Source: Nereocystis luetkeana (lineage: Eukaryota; Sar; Phaeophyceae; Laminariales; Laminariaceae). Taken from it: DNA of 64,000 nt. Below, in pieces: positions 22,234 through 36,700 of this stretch (position 1 is the first letter of the stretch; each line of letters begins with the position of its first letter). A program made the translations under genes and the position numbers. The notes below the pieces were generated by a model, which was not told the origin of the DNA, ran no database searches, and saw only the letters and a program-made list of their open reading frames with translations. Location of the stretch: positions 558,001 through 622,000 of the forward strand of contig JARUPZ010000020.1 in the NCBI GenBank assembly GCA_031213475.1, in the 5' to 3' direction.

Positions 22234-22410
22234 AGAGACCGTTTGACTACGGCCCGCATGAAAGGCGAATAGATAACAAATAAGGGTGTGATCTCATGCT
22301 GCCTGCAACAATGAATCCACGGCAAGGATATGAAGAGACCGTTTGACTACGGCCCTTATGAAAGGCGAATAGATAACAAATATGGGTGCGATCTCATGCT
22401 GCCTGCACCC
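22211..22410. repeat. 100-bp tandem duplication
   Basis: ATGAATCCACGGCAAGGATA starts at 22211 and again at 22311. The two ~100-bp units differ at only a few bases. It overlaps the end of the recombinase-like frame. Confidence 0.9.
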
Positions 22411-24395
22411 ATGAGGCCTCATTAATCCTAAAATTTACCAAGTCTACCGAACTAACGCCACGAGCAAAGCCGTGGCCGTACCAAGAGTACGAAATAAAGC
22501 GACAACGTAATGTTACTGCAGTAGTCTCGATCCAAAACCAGGGACGCACGAAGAGCATCCCCGGAGGGGGAGAATGCCTGTTGACAGTACACAAGGAGCA
22601 CGTCAATGGCATGGCAGTTGCATCCTCGGCGGCCTAGAGCAACACGAGAATGTAGGTCACGGCGGGTGAAACAGACCATCCCGCCCGCCCATCGTTGTGC
22701 GCGAGATACGTCGACAACGACATCGATGTTTGGTTTCTTAGTTTTGAGTAATATTGTACCGGAGTAACTACTCTCTGCTACGAAGTGCCGTGTTGATTGC
22801 CATTGAATCAACGCGGGGGTGGTAGCCCTGGGTAAGAATCTCCGGCTGATCGCAGCAGAGAGGCCTCAATAATCCCAAACTATACGTATACTGAATTACA
22901 TAGTTGCGTGCGAAGCCCCAATTTCTCGTGGCTTCACTGGGCGGACAACGGGCCTGCGCGCGCGGACGGTGCGCGTGTACGCCTTCGGTGCCGATGTGGT
23001 GCTACTACTGTAGCGATATCGGGTAAACGGCGGTGCAACCAAAGAAGAGCCAAACGGCAATACCGTCATGTTCTACAAACGAATAAAATCGACACACGAC
23101 GCAAGACACAGGTGGATGTGGATGTGTGGTGAGCTCAATAATTACCTTTACCCATCCGCGGGCGGATTAGCCAAGGAGCAATAGGTCAAGGGCGAGGGGG
23201 CTGTTCGCCTGTTTCAATAGCGGCCGCATGTGGCACGAACTGAGCACGAGCCTTCCCGCCGGCGCGGCTAAAAAGCTCGAACCAATTATTGCCGCAAGAA
23301 CGTTGTGTGCAGTGTGCAGGAGTTTGTGTCAAGCCTAACCTAAATGCATCGGACCTGCTTGCAGAGCTCACTGGACCGGAACCACCGTCGCACTATTAGT
23401 ACGGCTGAGCAGAGTCCTAGCTGTCCACCAAACCCTACTGCAACTACTGTATCACTGGTACACTACAGTAGTAGCCCCGGACAAAGCGGCTGGCCGATGG
23501 CTGTGGCCCGTCGGTGCAGTACCTCGGCATATCGTACATCGCAACAACTATCTGGACGGTTATTGGCTGCGTGCAGCCTACCCGGCCGATATTCGGCCTT
23601 CTTGTCCCTGCGTTCGCCTTTGCCATCGGTTCGACGACAATGTCCATGAAAGTGGAAGAAATGAAAAAATATTTAAAACACCCCACAATACCCTCAGTAC
23701 CCCTGCTAGTATGTTATAAGGAAGCGCGATTCTATCGTCGCACCGACTGCGCATGAACCGTTGAAACAACCAACCCCCCCCCCCTCCACCGCATGTACCA
23801 TATCTGCTGAAGCCATCAACTATTTTGTCAGAACCCTAGATACTTGGTCTCAAACAAACGTATTGCTACTGCGCTCCGAGTGTGATGGACCCCTATCTCG
23901 AGAACGCCACGTGCTTGGAAACCTCCCCTGCACTGCGCTACGAGAAATACAGAGTGACAGTTACTGCAATATAGCCTCAAGATCGCACACACCCTTGGAC
24001 GAATTTTCAAGCGAAAACAATCGACAACGGGGAGAATGCAAACGCCGACCGATGCCATGCGCTAAGGTGGAAATATCTCATCGAGATCATTCCAAACCCA
24101 ACATTTTCGTTGTGTGCCTCCCCCCCCCCCAGCTCCATGGTCTTGAGACTACGGCCATGCATGACATGAGCACAACTTTTTCTCCTAGTTTGGGAGGAAA
24201 TCAGGTCGAAAACCGACATCAGGGATGTGCTATCTTGCGTGTTAAAGTATACGGTATACCGTATGCCTCGTTTTCATCCCAACCTCACCGACAAGCTACA
24301 TTTCGAGCGAGAACAACTTAAACCTCAACATGAGTACAACGTAATTACACCAAAGTTCGAAGAATATACTATCGTCGCTAATCTCTCCTGAATCA
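22411..24395. other. No recognised gene; includes the 3' flank of CAP-H2
   Basis: No conserved domain in either strand. Poly-C runs near 23775 and 24120. The stretch just below 24396 should hold the 3' untranslated region of the minus-strand CAP-H2 gene. Confidence 0.45.
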
Positions 24396-24719
24396 TCATG
24401 CAGTCGCCTGAGCTACTGCAACCGCCCGTTTCGTGCCCACGGCACGCCCGGGTCCCCGTTTTCGAACCGCCCCCGCTTTCGGTTTTTTAGCAACCCCCTT
24501 GGCACCCTTCACACCCTTCTTAGGAGGGGCGTTCTCGGGACTGGAGGAGGCGATGGTGGTGGTGGCGGGGGCTGTGGTGGTGGCGGTCGAGGCAGACGGG
24601 GCGAAGCAACCGGTCATGTTGTCGGCATCTTGAAGAGAAAGTAGTTCCAACTGGAAAGGAGTCGACTCTTGTTCGGCGGCGTTGTCTCCGTGGAAGAGGC
24701 GCACGTTGCCATTGTTAGC
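24396..24719 (-). CDS. CAP-H2 exon 11 (last)
   Basis: 107 codons plus stop. [14 protein letters not shown] and [17 protein letters not shown] finish the conserved winged-helix; a 60-residue tail then turns Thr/Ala-rich and finally Lys/Arg/Pro-rich ([17 protein letters not shown]), probably disordered and DNA-binding. Acceptor TCCAG|GCT. Confidence 0.92.
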   Translation of the reverse strand, partial: ANNGNVRLFHGDNAAEQESTPFQLELLSLQDADNMTGCFAPSASTATTTAPATTTIASSSPENAPPKKGVKGAKGVAKKPKAGAVRKRGPGRAVGTKRAVAVAQATA

Positions 24720-27700
24720 CTGGACGGTACGGCACAGTGTTGGCAATCAACGAAAAAAACGAACTTAGTTCGATCAATGATTATCTGGCAGTTCCAAAGT
24801 TGATTCGTCATGGTTATATTACCAGGTAGTATTTAGTGTGTATGGATTCTAGTATGGCAATCCTAAAAAGCAAACAAGCAGCTACAACTGCATGGCAATT
24901 GAGTATGGTTATACTAAACCCCATGTGATGTATTGGGACATTAAAACACGTACCTGGTCGTTTGCTTGTAAATAGCAGGTACGCAGTTTAGAACCGGCAT
25001 TCTAAAACCCATGCACTTCGCTTCTATGGCGTTTAGTATATACCAGGTATCATATTAAAAAACAGACAGTACAGTTAGAGCAACATAAAATCATGGCCTT
25101 CGTGATTGGTTAGTGATCATGAATAGTCTACACCCGGCACCTATTAATAATTTAATCAACATAAATAGGTACCAGGGGTATTAATTTTGTTGGTTGCCTG
25201 AACGGTATCATCCCTAGCCACGACGAACGCCGTGACCAATAGCAACACCCAAGTCGTCGGATTCGAAGGGGTCAGATGGAGCGGGAGGCAAAGATTGTCG
25301 CGAGGGTGGGTCAGTAGTCAGTAGAGGTCGCATGTCGAGCAGGTAGATACAATACTCGCCGTCAAGTTGGCGCCGACCAGTATACCAGTATATACGGCAT
25401 GCTTTATTTAACTGTGTCGGCACTCACAGCCACAATGCACCCGAAACAACAAAATCACGACGAACCTTAATGTTCTCACGCTGACTCACCTCCATATTCT
25501 ATCTTTGCTATTTCATTTGCCTTCCGACAATGTGCCGGGTATTGCACATTCAGAATGGAGAAACTGAAACAATTCGTCGATACCACCAATCTCATCCAAT
25601 CGATTCTCCTTCCCTGCGTATACTCAATGGAATTCGCACTACAGTATCACTATTTCCCCAATTGTTGTACATGCCATTCTATTATCATCGGGTTAGACAT
25701 TGCTATATACATTCGCCGTGCCTGCATCTGCTCTACATCCCACCACCACGCCATGGGAAGTAATCCTCCATCCTCCGCTTGGAGGTCTCGCAGGGCGAGC
25801 GTTGAAGCCTTTGTCTACCTCAATGACATCAGCATCGGTATGTCAATAGTTCGTGCTTCAGCGTATACAGCAGTCCGCATTGTATGTATATCAACAGACT
25901 ACAGAAACAGCCACGTGTAAGGCAACCAATGACCACGCAACGCACCCGAAAAAAAAGAACCAAAGCACAGTACAGTAGTAAAAAGCATCCCGAGAAAAGC
26001 CCTTTCCCCTGCCTTGCAGCAATCCACACCCGCACGAGAAATGCCGCCAACGAATCGGGACGCAACCGAACCGGAATAAAAATAACCTAAGCGCTGTGTA
26101 CTTTCCCCTGGATTTGCCATTGCTCCTGGCTCGTACAGTGACACCAGCAGTGCCAGCAATGGCACTCGGTAAAGGCACTCGGCAACGGCACTCACGAGCT
26201 GAAGGGAAGCGAGGAAGAGGCGGCAAACATCAAATCGCGCCTTCCCACCGACCACGACACCGAAATCGACGAGAGGCAGGTCCGGCTCGGCCTCTTCCGC
26301 TTGCTCCGTCGCGCATGGAGCCGATTCTTCCACCGCCTGAAATGCGTAATTAGAAGCGTTAAAACATGGCGATAAGCAATACTATGCTGGTTAGAATGGC
26401 GATAAATAACACCGTCACAGCTTGGCGATCAATAGCACCATATTCGATACAATGGCCAAAAATAACGCCACCTTGTTGATAGAAATGGAGATAAACAACA
26501 TAAACTAGAATGACGACAGACAACACCATGTTGGTTAGAATGGCGATAAACGACACACTCTTGGTTGAAATGGTGATAAAGCAGCTAGCCTATTCAGTCA
26601 GCTAAGGCTCGAAGACTTTCAATCTGTTTATCATCTTCATTTATCCATCGCCAAGAGCAGTCCGGGGCGCGGGGGTTGTTTTAAATCGAAACAGTCTTCC
26701 TATGCGAAAACAAAAACAGATTTATTGTGCGTGCAGAGATTCGAGCAAACGCCGAGACAACCTGCTGCCGTTGTGGTTCGGCGCCGCGAAGAGGGGCGCT
26801 GCACTGCGGGTAGGACCTAAGCGTCCGAGCCAATGCTGACGGCCTTTGGTCTGGCGGGAACGAGGCGTGCCGAGTGCGCAAGCTTCAACCTGTCTTGGTA
26901 TTTTGTATTTCCCAGTTCGACTGACTGACTTCTGCTGCTGTTGCTGCCGCTGCAGCTGCTACTGCCTCTGCACGAGTCGACGAGTACGTATCCTCGGATA
27001 GGTGCGCGCCGAATGCATTTCTCTTGGCCCGAGCCCGCGCCAGCCGACTGTAGTCTGGCCACGGAGAAACGCGCCACCGGCCGACCGCGCGTCGGGCGCG
27101 AAGCAACGTCGCTGTACAGCTGTGTCGCCATCCAATTCATTGATCGTTCTGCTGCTGCTTGCTGTCGTGGATAAAATCTTGAATTTAGAGACCACGCCAT
27201 TTTTCGATTTGAAAATCTGATGACCCGAGTCGTCGGTATTCGGCCCAAAATCTGGCGACCTGGGCCGTCGGATTCTCAAATCGAAAAAAATCCGCTCATA
27301 TTTTGCATGTTCGGACTGCGTAAGCAGATGCTCTCCTTTTTTAGATCGAGAAGTATGAATCTGAAGCCCGAAATCGAGCCGCATAGGAAACAGCCTTAAC
27401 CAACGCTCCGCCAGTACATGGCGGAGGGGCGAGGAGATCGCTCAGTTGCTGTGCAAGGTGGGTTTGTAGGTTGCAGACGAACACTCATCTCTCCAAGGGA
27501 GGCGTCAAGATCGACAAAGGCAAGTAGAGAGGGACACAAACCCTCCCCTCGCGTTGCAGTAATCACACGTTTGTCGGTGTCGTGTATTACGTGTACCAAC
27601 AGTCCCAATGCCATTCTACCTGAAAGAGAACAGACGAATGCTAACTGACCGCCACTACGAGTACACAAGGTGAATCACAAACGAAACCGACCAAGACGTG

Positions 27701-30700
27701 CGTACAAATGCCGAAACCTACCAGGACTCGCCCACTCGAGCCGTTCACGTGGGATGAGATGTTGCTCTCAAGATGCATTGGGTTTTGTTGGAAAAAAACT
27801 CCATAATACAGCAGTGGCATGCCTCGGTTGCTTGTAACGCGCCGTTTGAAGCCATTAACATTTATCCCCCCCCCCGGCCTATCCCCTACTGCCGCGGTAG
27901 GTTCACACGTCGGGCAGATCACCTAGCAATACTATCCATACTTCGTAGCTAGATATTTCAAAGCAGATATATTCCTGATCTGTATGATCTAGCTCATACT
28001 GCCGGGTGGGATCCGCACATTCCTGGTCTGTATGATCTGTATGATCTAGCTCATGCTGCCGGGTGGTATATAGCCGCATAATCTGCGCGATCTGGCGCAT
28101 GCTTCCTGGGTTGGATCTGTGTACTTAAAACATATCCCGCACAGCACCATAACGGCAGGCTATAAAGGATCCAGATGATCTATAGCAGATCGTGATATGT
28201 GTGTAGACGATAGCAGATCGTGATTTGTCTGTAGATGATCTGTCAATAAGTTTACCGCAGCAAGACGTACCTTGTCCTTGACCTTCTTGGTGGCTTTGAC
28301 CGCTCGTGCTCGTTCCGAGGGCGTGAGCACGGATGCCACCCTTCTAAGCACCGACTCGCCGTATACGTGGATGTCGAACACTTGCCTCTTCTCTTGCCTG
28401 GAACAGAAAGTGGCACACATCGAACAGACCAGGTCAGATCAGATCATACACACTTCGTCACAGATCAAATGTCCATCTCAGGACAGATCATATGTCCATT
28501 TGATGACATATCAGGCCCCCATTTAATGGCAGATTATATCCCTATTTAATGACGTATCATATCTCCTTTTCAGGACAGATCACATCGTGTTTGATGATAT
28601 ATTATGTATTGTTTGATGATATACTTCGAAGTATCATGTATTGTTTGATGGTATGACATATTGTGTTTCAGGACGTATCAGATCCTTATTTCATGATCTA
28701 GATCTTTCGGGGACGGCACACTCGACTTTAACTACAATCTGGACTATCCAGATTATTTTTGAGGGGGACACGGCTATTAAGGTCACTACACTAAAAACAT
28801 GGTTGGCAGGTGGGATCTGTATGACACATCCCTTGCTCGCGTGTGTGCCTCGTGGGGGCTGCTGCACATGATAAAGCCGTTGCACTACAACGCCAATAAT
28901 ATTATACGAAGTACTGGTATTAATAATAGCTCTACGGTAGAGCTCTTCTCGTGTATCGCGCATCTTAACAATGTCTACTGCTGTAGGCGGGTGATTGGCT
29001 TTCCACAGTTTCTTCGAAGCAGCAGACAGTCTGTGCCTGCTTCCGTCCCGCCACTATTGTATGGATGCAGGTATAGTAGTATTCACCAGTACCGCTGGAC
29101 AGTAACTATGGGATGTGAACGTAAGGGGATACCTGTTTTTTGGCTCCATCTTTGGTTCTGATTGCTACCAGTATGTATTACTATGTATTGCTATGACCTA
29201 TACGCCGTGATAGTATACCTGGTAGGTTTAAGGCTCTCGCTCGTGCTATTCGCTCTTGGCCACATCCATGCAGCCGACTGTACAAGTAATATGAATACAA
29301 AATTGCCAACCTTGCACCAGTACCCCCGACATCAACTATGGCTTCGAGTTGGCCTCCTCCACAAACTGCACAAAGGCATGCCTTGACCGGAGGGCTACTT
29401 ACTATGAATACCAGTACTTAGTACTTGGGTGGCGAAGTAAGCCAACTCCCAACTGTGTGCCTCCCTAGTATGTGGTCAAAATAAAAAAACCCCGTTTCGA
29501 GCCACGAACGCGCCAGCCAGGTACCAAAACGCAGAAGTTAAATTACTGTAATACATAGACAACCAACTGTAATACATAACCAACTAGTGCCAACTAAAGT
29601 CGGCGACTTATCATCTTGTCAGCCAACTCGCAGCCCTGACAATAAGGCGTGGAAGGTCCATGATCGAAAGGAATGTTGATGGTTGATCGACTGACCTGAG
29701 CATGAGCGGCTCGAGCTTCTCCTGCCAAGCACCCACTCTTTTCGAAAGTTGTGTCTCGTGCGCGTACTTCTCCGTCCCTCGCATGAATGCCTCCTGGCAG
29801 CCCCAAGGCACGTTATGTAAACAATCGGTATAATCACAGCGCACATCAGTAAAAGCGATCAACTTCTCATGTCTGATGTCGATCCATGATTCCAGGCCGG
29901 CATCCAATCAGAAAGGGTCTGGGGTTGGACATATACGCATGGCGTTACTACTGAACACGGCGTGACCTTGCTTCCTCAAAACCATCAAACGAGCTACATC
30001 GGTTGTGAACGACACACGAGGGGTGGGGGGGGAGGCTTCAAATATGAGCGCATGAACCCAGACAGGCAACCCGCCTACAGAGGGTCAGGGTTTAGACACA
30101 CGCAGCGCGGCGTTACTACCGTGCACGGTGTGGCCTACACCAGGGGGCAAGTCAAGCATGCCGAAGATTGTTACATCACGCCCGTCTAGCCTTGTGCCCG
30201 TACAGGCTCCACATCGGCTGTCTTTTACAAATTGTAATTATTAATACATTGTGTCGTACTGCTGTATATCCGAATCGTAGCTACTGGCTAGCGGCCACCG
30301 TTGGGGATGATTTAGGTAAGAGATACTCGTCTCTCAGCATACAGCAATCTTACCCACCGCTCCACCTGAACAGAGCGGGAGGATTCAACAGGTAACTAGG
30401 TGCGCTCGTTTCTATTGTCGTTGACCCACAGTTTGGTGGCTTTGGTACGTATGTGTACGTGCGTATTTTCTTGGTATTTCGCTTGTGTCGTCGTTCTCCT
30501 ACGATACACACCGCCAGCAACTATAGTATTACTGGTATACACTGCCGTCGGCTTATTACTCCCAGCGGCGCGTGTCACCCGTCTGTGTTGTGCAAAATAC
30601 TGACACATATGCTTGTCAAACGTTGCTTGGCGTAGCACGTCATCGCACCGCCCTGTGCACACAGGTGAACACACGTAAGCAACTGCTGCACGGCATGTGT

Positions 30701-33700
30701 CGAGCTGCTTCCTATACAGTGGTAGATACCCCGGCTTAAGAGATGTTTGGTATAAGCGGAAAGCACCTCTCTTAAATATTAATAGCCTTCTCTCTTATCC
30801 ACAGTGGGAATCACATAGTTTTTGTGTAGGCGGATCCAGCCGATTAGGCCTTGCATAACTATACCCTCTCTTAAGTCGGGGTACCCACAGTATGTAGAAT
30901 TTCCAAGCCGGGGTCAGGGTACTTCAAGTGACTTAAGGTACTCTACTGCTGCCCACCCTATGACCTATGACACTTACGATGTGACTCCGGCAGAGGTCTT
31001 GGTACGTCTGCGGCTTGTCACGGAAAGCATCTTCCAGAGCGATAGGGGCCACATCGGCTCCATCCCCTCCCTGCCCACCACCATCTCCTGCAGCATCATT
31101 GTATGAATACTCGTCACCGTCGCGATCGCTCGAGTCTCCGTAGTCCCCGTACCCTCCGCCACCACCGCCCCCATCGCTGCTGTAACCCCCATCCGAGCCG
31201 TAACCGACGCCATCACCCATGAAACCGCCACCATCCACAGGTCTGGCATCTCCATTCCCGTTGAGCGGCGCCTTCCCGGTGGGTAACAACGCCTCCGCAA
31301 GGAACTCCTCGCGCTGTAATGTGGAAATGTGGACGACATTTTAAAGTAATATCCACACGACAAGGGAAGGAGAGCGGAGAGTGTTCTCTTAAAATAGAGG
31401 CACCACGCATATGATATCATATCGCTTATAAATGTTTGTCCAGGGACGCGAGAAACTTGGTGCACGCCAAACCAACGTCGATCCAACCACCGCCGTAGTC
31501 GAGGCAAAACAAACAGAAGACTCGCTTCAGCTAGGATTGAGGATTATTATTGAGTATACACGTATTGTGGTTTGATTGAATCTAGACTAAAATGAACTAC
31601 CTGGTAACGTTTTTCCTAAAAACATTTCTTGGTGAAGAAAGAACATTCCGTGTTTTTCAATGGAAAACATTAGGTAACGTTAATTAGGTAAGTAACGCTG
31701 TTTTTTTTTTACTGAAAAACATTAACGTTACCTACGTGAGTGTTTCAAAAGTGAAAAAACATTACGGAGACGTATTGGAGAACGTCAGATGCGGCAAACG
31801 GGAGCAAGAGCTCACCCCCATGAAGGTCCGAGCCTGGCGCCTTGCTAAGCGAGCTTGCGCGGCCTTCCGCTGGCGCTCCCTGTTTAAAATGTAGTGAAAC
31901 TCTGGGTACGCTAGTCCCAAAAAGGGGGAAGACGTCCTGCAAACACAAAAAACGACACCAACAGTAAAAGGAGCGGGTTCAGAAGTATGACTTTCCTCGT
32001 GCCATGATACTGTAGCTATAAATATGAACACAATAGATCATTGATTTCCACTTCCAGCTTCATCGTCTACTGTTACAGCTTTCATGGAAGGTCTATTCCT
32101 GATCTGTATGATCTAGCTCATGTTGCCGCGTGAGAGCCGTATGATCTACACGATCTAGCGCGTGTTTCTTGGGTTGGATCAGTACTATACAGATCCTGCA
32201 ATACAGAATATCAAAGCGACTAGGTAATGTCTACAGTAGGTAATCTATCTGTAGATGACCTGTCCTACATGTACAATGCCGGAGTGATGTATCACCACCA
32301 GATAGTGGGTGCACGGAGACGCGATGGCAGAACTAGAGTGAAGTAGCGGTCCCCTGCATCCTGCTCAAGTGTAGGAAACGTTTTTCTTGCCGTTGGCGGC
32401 TTGATACGCCACCCGAACGATGTAGACTGTGCCATGACTCGTCATCTACAGTATGTCTCGCTTCAAACGGCCAGGTCCTCGATCTACCATCAGGGTACAA
32501 AACTCCAAGGGAGCAGTGGCAACGATAGCCGCGAACGTGAACGTACTTCATAAAAACGAGAGAAAAAACACAGCACCAAGATCATCATAAACCAAAAAAC
32601 GAACATGACCCACTTTGCGAATCGCATCTCATGATCGTTGCGAGACACAAGAAACCCCCCGCCACTACAGCTATCATACACAAAATGGCCGGCGATCCCG
32701 CTTCTTACGTCAGCCTCCCGTCATGCGAAACCCAGCTGCCACCGTTGTCCACTTCTCCTTCCACGTCCCCCTCTGCCTTGTCATCTTTGTCGTCGCCTTC
32801 CTTCGAGGGCCGGCGCTTCCGGAGCTGCGGCGGGAGGCGATACGTGCGGCCCTTCCGAATAGGCCTCGCTTTCGAGGTGCCGGGGTCGTGGGCGTCTAAA
32901 GGTGCCCATGGGTCGGTCGGCTGATCGCGCGAATTGGTCTGTGTGGACGAAACGGCCAGTTCACGAATACATTGCGCAACACTGTGAACGTACTATTAAT
33001 AGGGCGGGGTGTTGGCGACGTATGTACTGCCGGTGTAAATCTGGCAGTATAACTCTACTGGCTGAGAGCACCAGTAGATTGAGCCGCATGTTCAAACTTG
33101 TGTGTGTACGTCCCACAAAACGCTCGATAGTCTTAGATAACGTATTCGAAGCAGTATACTTGTACCGGCTGAGAGCACCAGTAGATTGAGCAGTACGTTG
33201 AAATGTACGTATATATACATATAATATATATATATATGTATGTATATTATAAATCCTACAAACGCTTAATGGTATGCCAGCATATGTTTTCAACATTCAA
33301 AACAGTTGCACGAGTAAAATGTAGGTTTAAGGCCAAGCAAGCAAGTCTGTCGCTTCGACGGCGCCAGGGGGGCACCACAAAGAAAACGCTACTGCTCTGA
33401 GGAAGCAGGGCGAAAAATAAAGCATTTCGCACATGCCTTCGACACCATAATAGCAGTACAAGCATCACCGAGATACAACCTGTGAAGTGCATCTCTCTTG
33501 CCCAGGTATATGCCGTTGATGCTCGAAATATTAATATTCTACTGTATTTGGTGACAACTATTCATCACACAAACCAATCATCATCAGGCGACTTACACTA
33601 TTCGTTTGATCACTTGCTTCCTTGGTCCGGTTTCGTCTCAGCTCCATTCCCGTCGATCTCAAGGTCGTTCCAAGGGGGGTGTGCAGGTCTTGCCCTTGTC

Positions 33701-36700
33701 CTTGCCTTGCCTCCTGGATACAGCCGGAGGCGCAACCGGCAGCATCGAACAAGCGACATCAGACCGTGGCATCGCACGAAAATGACACGTTGATGCTGTT
33801 GTTGGTGGTGGTGGTATTAATCTAAAATTAGCCGCGATTTATCCCGGAACTGTACAGGTAGTGCCAATCCTAGACTACACCATCGACCGCACGCAGCAAG
33901 GCGTAAGCGCTGCTCATGCATGTTGCTAACTTAGGGGTATGGTCAGTTCACTTTCCGCACTCTAAATACACCCCTACTACTAGTAATAGTAATACCACTA
34001 GAAATAGTCTGTAGCCAAGGGTGCACGAAAAAAGAAAACCCTGAGCACTCCTGACAAACCAGGTACTAATATGACGCAAGGTCTTACGACACGCGCGCAG
34101 CATGGCGCTGCAATCCTTCATACTATTAATATTACTTTTTGTTGTTGTCGTTGTTGTTGGTTCTTGTTGTTATTTGATCTTTCTTGGAGATCTGGGTAAA
34201 AAAACTTTCGCCCAACACCCTTTCTTATTCGTGTGCCGATTCTAGTCCGTCTGTAGCACATAGATTTCAACATGACACTCCGCCTGTGTACATGTCGTTA
34301 ACTATTTATGTACTCACGTTGCTGCGCGCGCTCACACGAATGGTAAATGTGATATAGTCGTAAATCTCAAATGTTTTTGTTGCATATCTCATTTTTGTTC
34401 CTTGCATATCTCGATCGTTTTTGCTACACATCTCGATTTTTTTATTTGTCGCAAAGAGGTGACCTTTCTGGACAACAAACAGAAAAGGCGCTGCCACTAC
34501 TGCTGTGCCTACTTAAAAGCAACCTTAGCTTAACCCCGTTGGAACTTCAGAGGGAAGAATTGACGATGAAAAGTGACTATGAGTACAGCGATGATACAAT
34601 GGCTGATAGGGGGATGATACAATGGTTGATGCGCGAGATACGATGGTTGAATGAAAGGAGTCGTGCTGCACGGGCGTAGCATGATTCCTCCAGTACTTCT
34701 GGGCCCTGGCGCTGCTCGCATGTAGCATGTTTACAACAGTAAACTTATCATTTCCGAGCCGCTATCTTGGGGTTAGGGCCGATCTTATCGAGGGCAAAAT
34801 AAACGAAAAAAAAACGAAATGAAAAAACGAAAAACAGAACTAAAGAGTACGTGAGTTTTATTGGTCAAATTGTAAAAATTAGAAGTAGAGATCCCGATGC
34901 TTCCGTTTTCACATTCCTTTTTTTTTAAGTCCCAGAGGACTTGAAAAAAAACGAAATGGGTTCCAAATAAACGAAATATGGGATACCCAGGGTCGAAGAG
35001 GAACATAGGAGGAGCTCGACGCGTTGGGATGAAGTTCCGATAAAGTTTTTACGACCGGTTGGCAAGCGCACGATGGCCGAGGTAGTGCATGTGGCTGCCA
35101 CGCGGCTTGTCTGCTGACGCGCCGAGCACATATGGGTAGGGAATCACCGTGGGGTGCCCTCGTAAGAAACCGGGGGATCAGGAAGTGGCTGTGGCGGTAA
35201 ATTTTTGGACATGAGTCCCACTCAACAGAAACCGGGGGAAGTGGCTGTGGCGATAAAGTTTTCGTTAATTTTGCCCTCGATAAGACCGGCCCTTAATGTC
35301 ATTATTCATAACGGGGCTGATACCTAGAGTAGAGGTAACTGCTTGCTTGTATGTACTTGTAGATGGTGGAAAACAGCAATTTCAGTATTGTTTTGGTCAC
35401 TATGAATGGCTCGGGGTTAGTCCCATAGTATAAGGAGTCATAGCCCCTTGAGAACTGCTCACACCCTTTTGGGTAAAAACTACTCAAAAATAGTGTAGGC
35501 TCTCTATTGCCGTATTAAATAGCGAAGGGTTCATCATCTATTACTACGGGGGACCATCGTTAATAGGACCAAATATTGTTAGTAAAAATGGTTACATATA
35601 TAGGTTTTTATGTATGCCATAGGTCCTATTAACTATAGTACCCCGTAATAATAGCATTGGGGACGTGTTACATGAACTTGGTGCCGCCTCATTTTTGCCA
35701 AAGGCACATGTATTCCTCATCTGTATGATCTGTATGATGTAGCTCATTTTTTAGGGTGGGAGCCGTAAAATCTGCATCAACTATTAATAGCACGCGTTTC
35801 CTAGGTTGGATCTGTATTAATAGTATTAAGATCCTGCACAATCTCCGACAACGGCAGGCTAGGATCTAGATGATATATCTGTGCATCTATCTGTAGATGG
35901 TCTATCTGCAGATGATTTGTCCGACGCGTGGACCGTTCCAAACAAAAATTCCCTCACCTGCCCCCTCTCCCGCCCTCCACCCTCAGGGTCGTCAAACCCA
36001 TCACCATCGTCTTGCCCGAAACCTCCGCCGAAGTCTTCGCCCCCTCCATCCGAATCGTCGTCGTCGTCACCGCCGAACTCCCCCAACTGCCCACCTGTCT
36101 CCGACATCCCCCTCTCCTCGCGCAGCCCCCCCCAAAAGTCGTATGCCCTCGCAGCTCCATCACCGGCGCCGTCGTGCGACAAAGGAAGTGCACCAGCCGA
36201 CGCGACGTAGGAGAAACTAGCACCGCCGGACGAGCCCAGGGTGGAGCCCTCGATGAGGAGTGCGCCCGACTGGTTCGATAGCGGTGTTATCGTGGAGGGG
36301 TGGGGTGGGGGAGGGGAGAGGAGGGGGGGCGTCGGTGAGGAGGGGAACCATCGGTAGGCGGTACCGGTGGAACAACAGCCTTCCTACTATAATTACAGCA
36401 AAAGTTTTTTGGACGAGGATTCAGTGATGTATATAAAAACAACAGCCACCTTCATACCACGCAGTGATTGCATGCCTTATAATAGGCAAGAAGTGTTCGG
36501 CTACTCGTACAGTAAGTATTGCTACTATTAATAAGGCGTTATTGGTGAGACGGGGCTGAGTTGGGGCGGCGACGTCATAGGCTATCTGAATAAGGACCAA
36601 TCAGGACCAGCCTAAAGTAACCGTCGCACCCTGCCTCAGGTCCAAATAACACACTTATACGCAAAACCACACGGCACATGCATATACATACACCACGTAC

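Larger units (their letters stand above)
32921..35957. other. CAP-H2 intron 4
   Basis: A 3-kb intron holding an inverted-repeat element (34774-35296), MITE family 1 copy 4, GATC element copy 3, a TA-rich run (33205-33250) and a 25-bp direct repeat, GGCTGAGAGCACCAGTAGAT, at about 33059 and 33168. No nested gene recognised. Confidence 0.65.

Noticed and set aside
27396-27668. Possible CAP-H2 exon on the minus strand ([22 protein letters not shown])
   Set aside because: It has an acceptor-like CTTTCAG, but exons 9 and 10 already join in phase and in family order; there is no room for it in the alignment.
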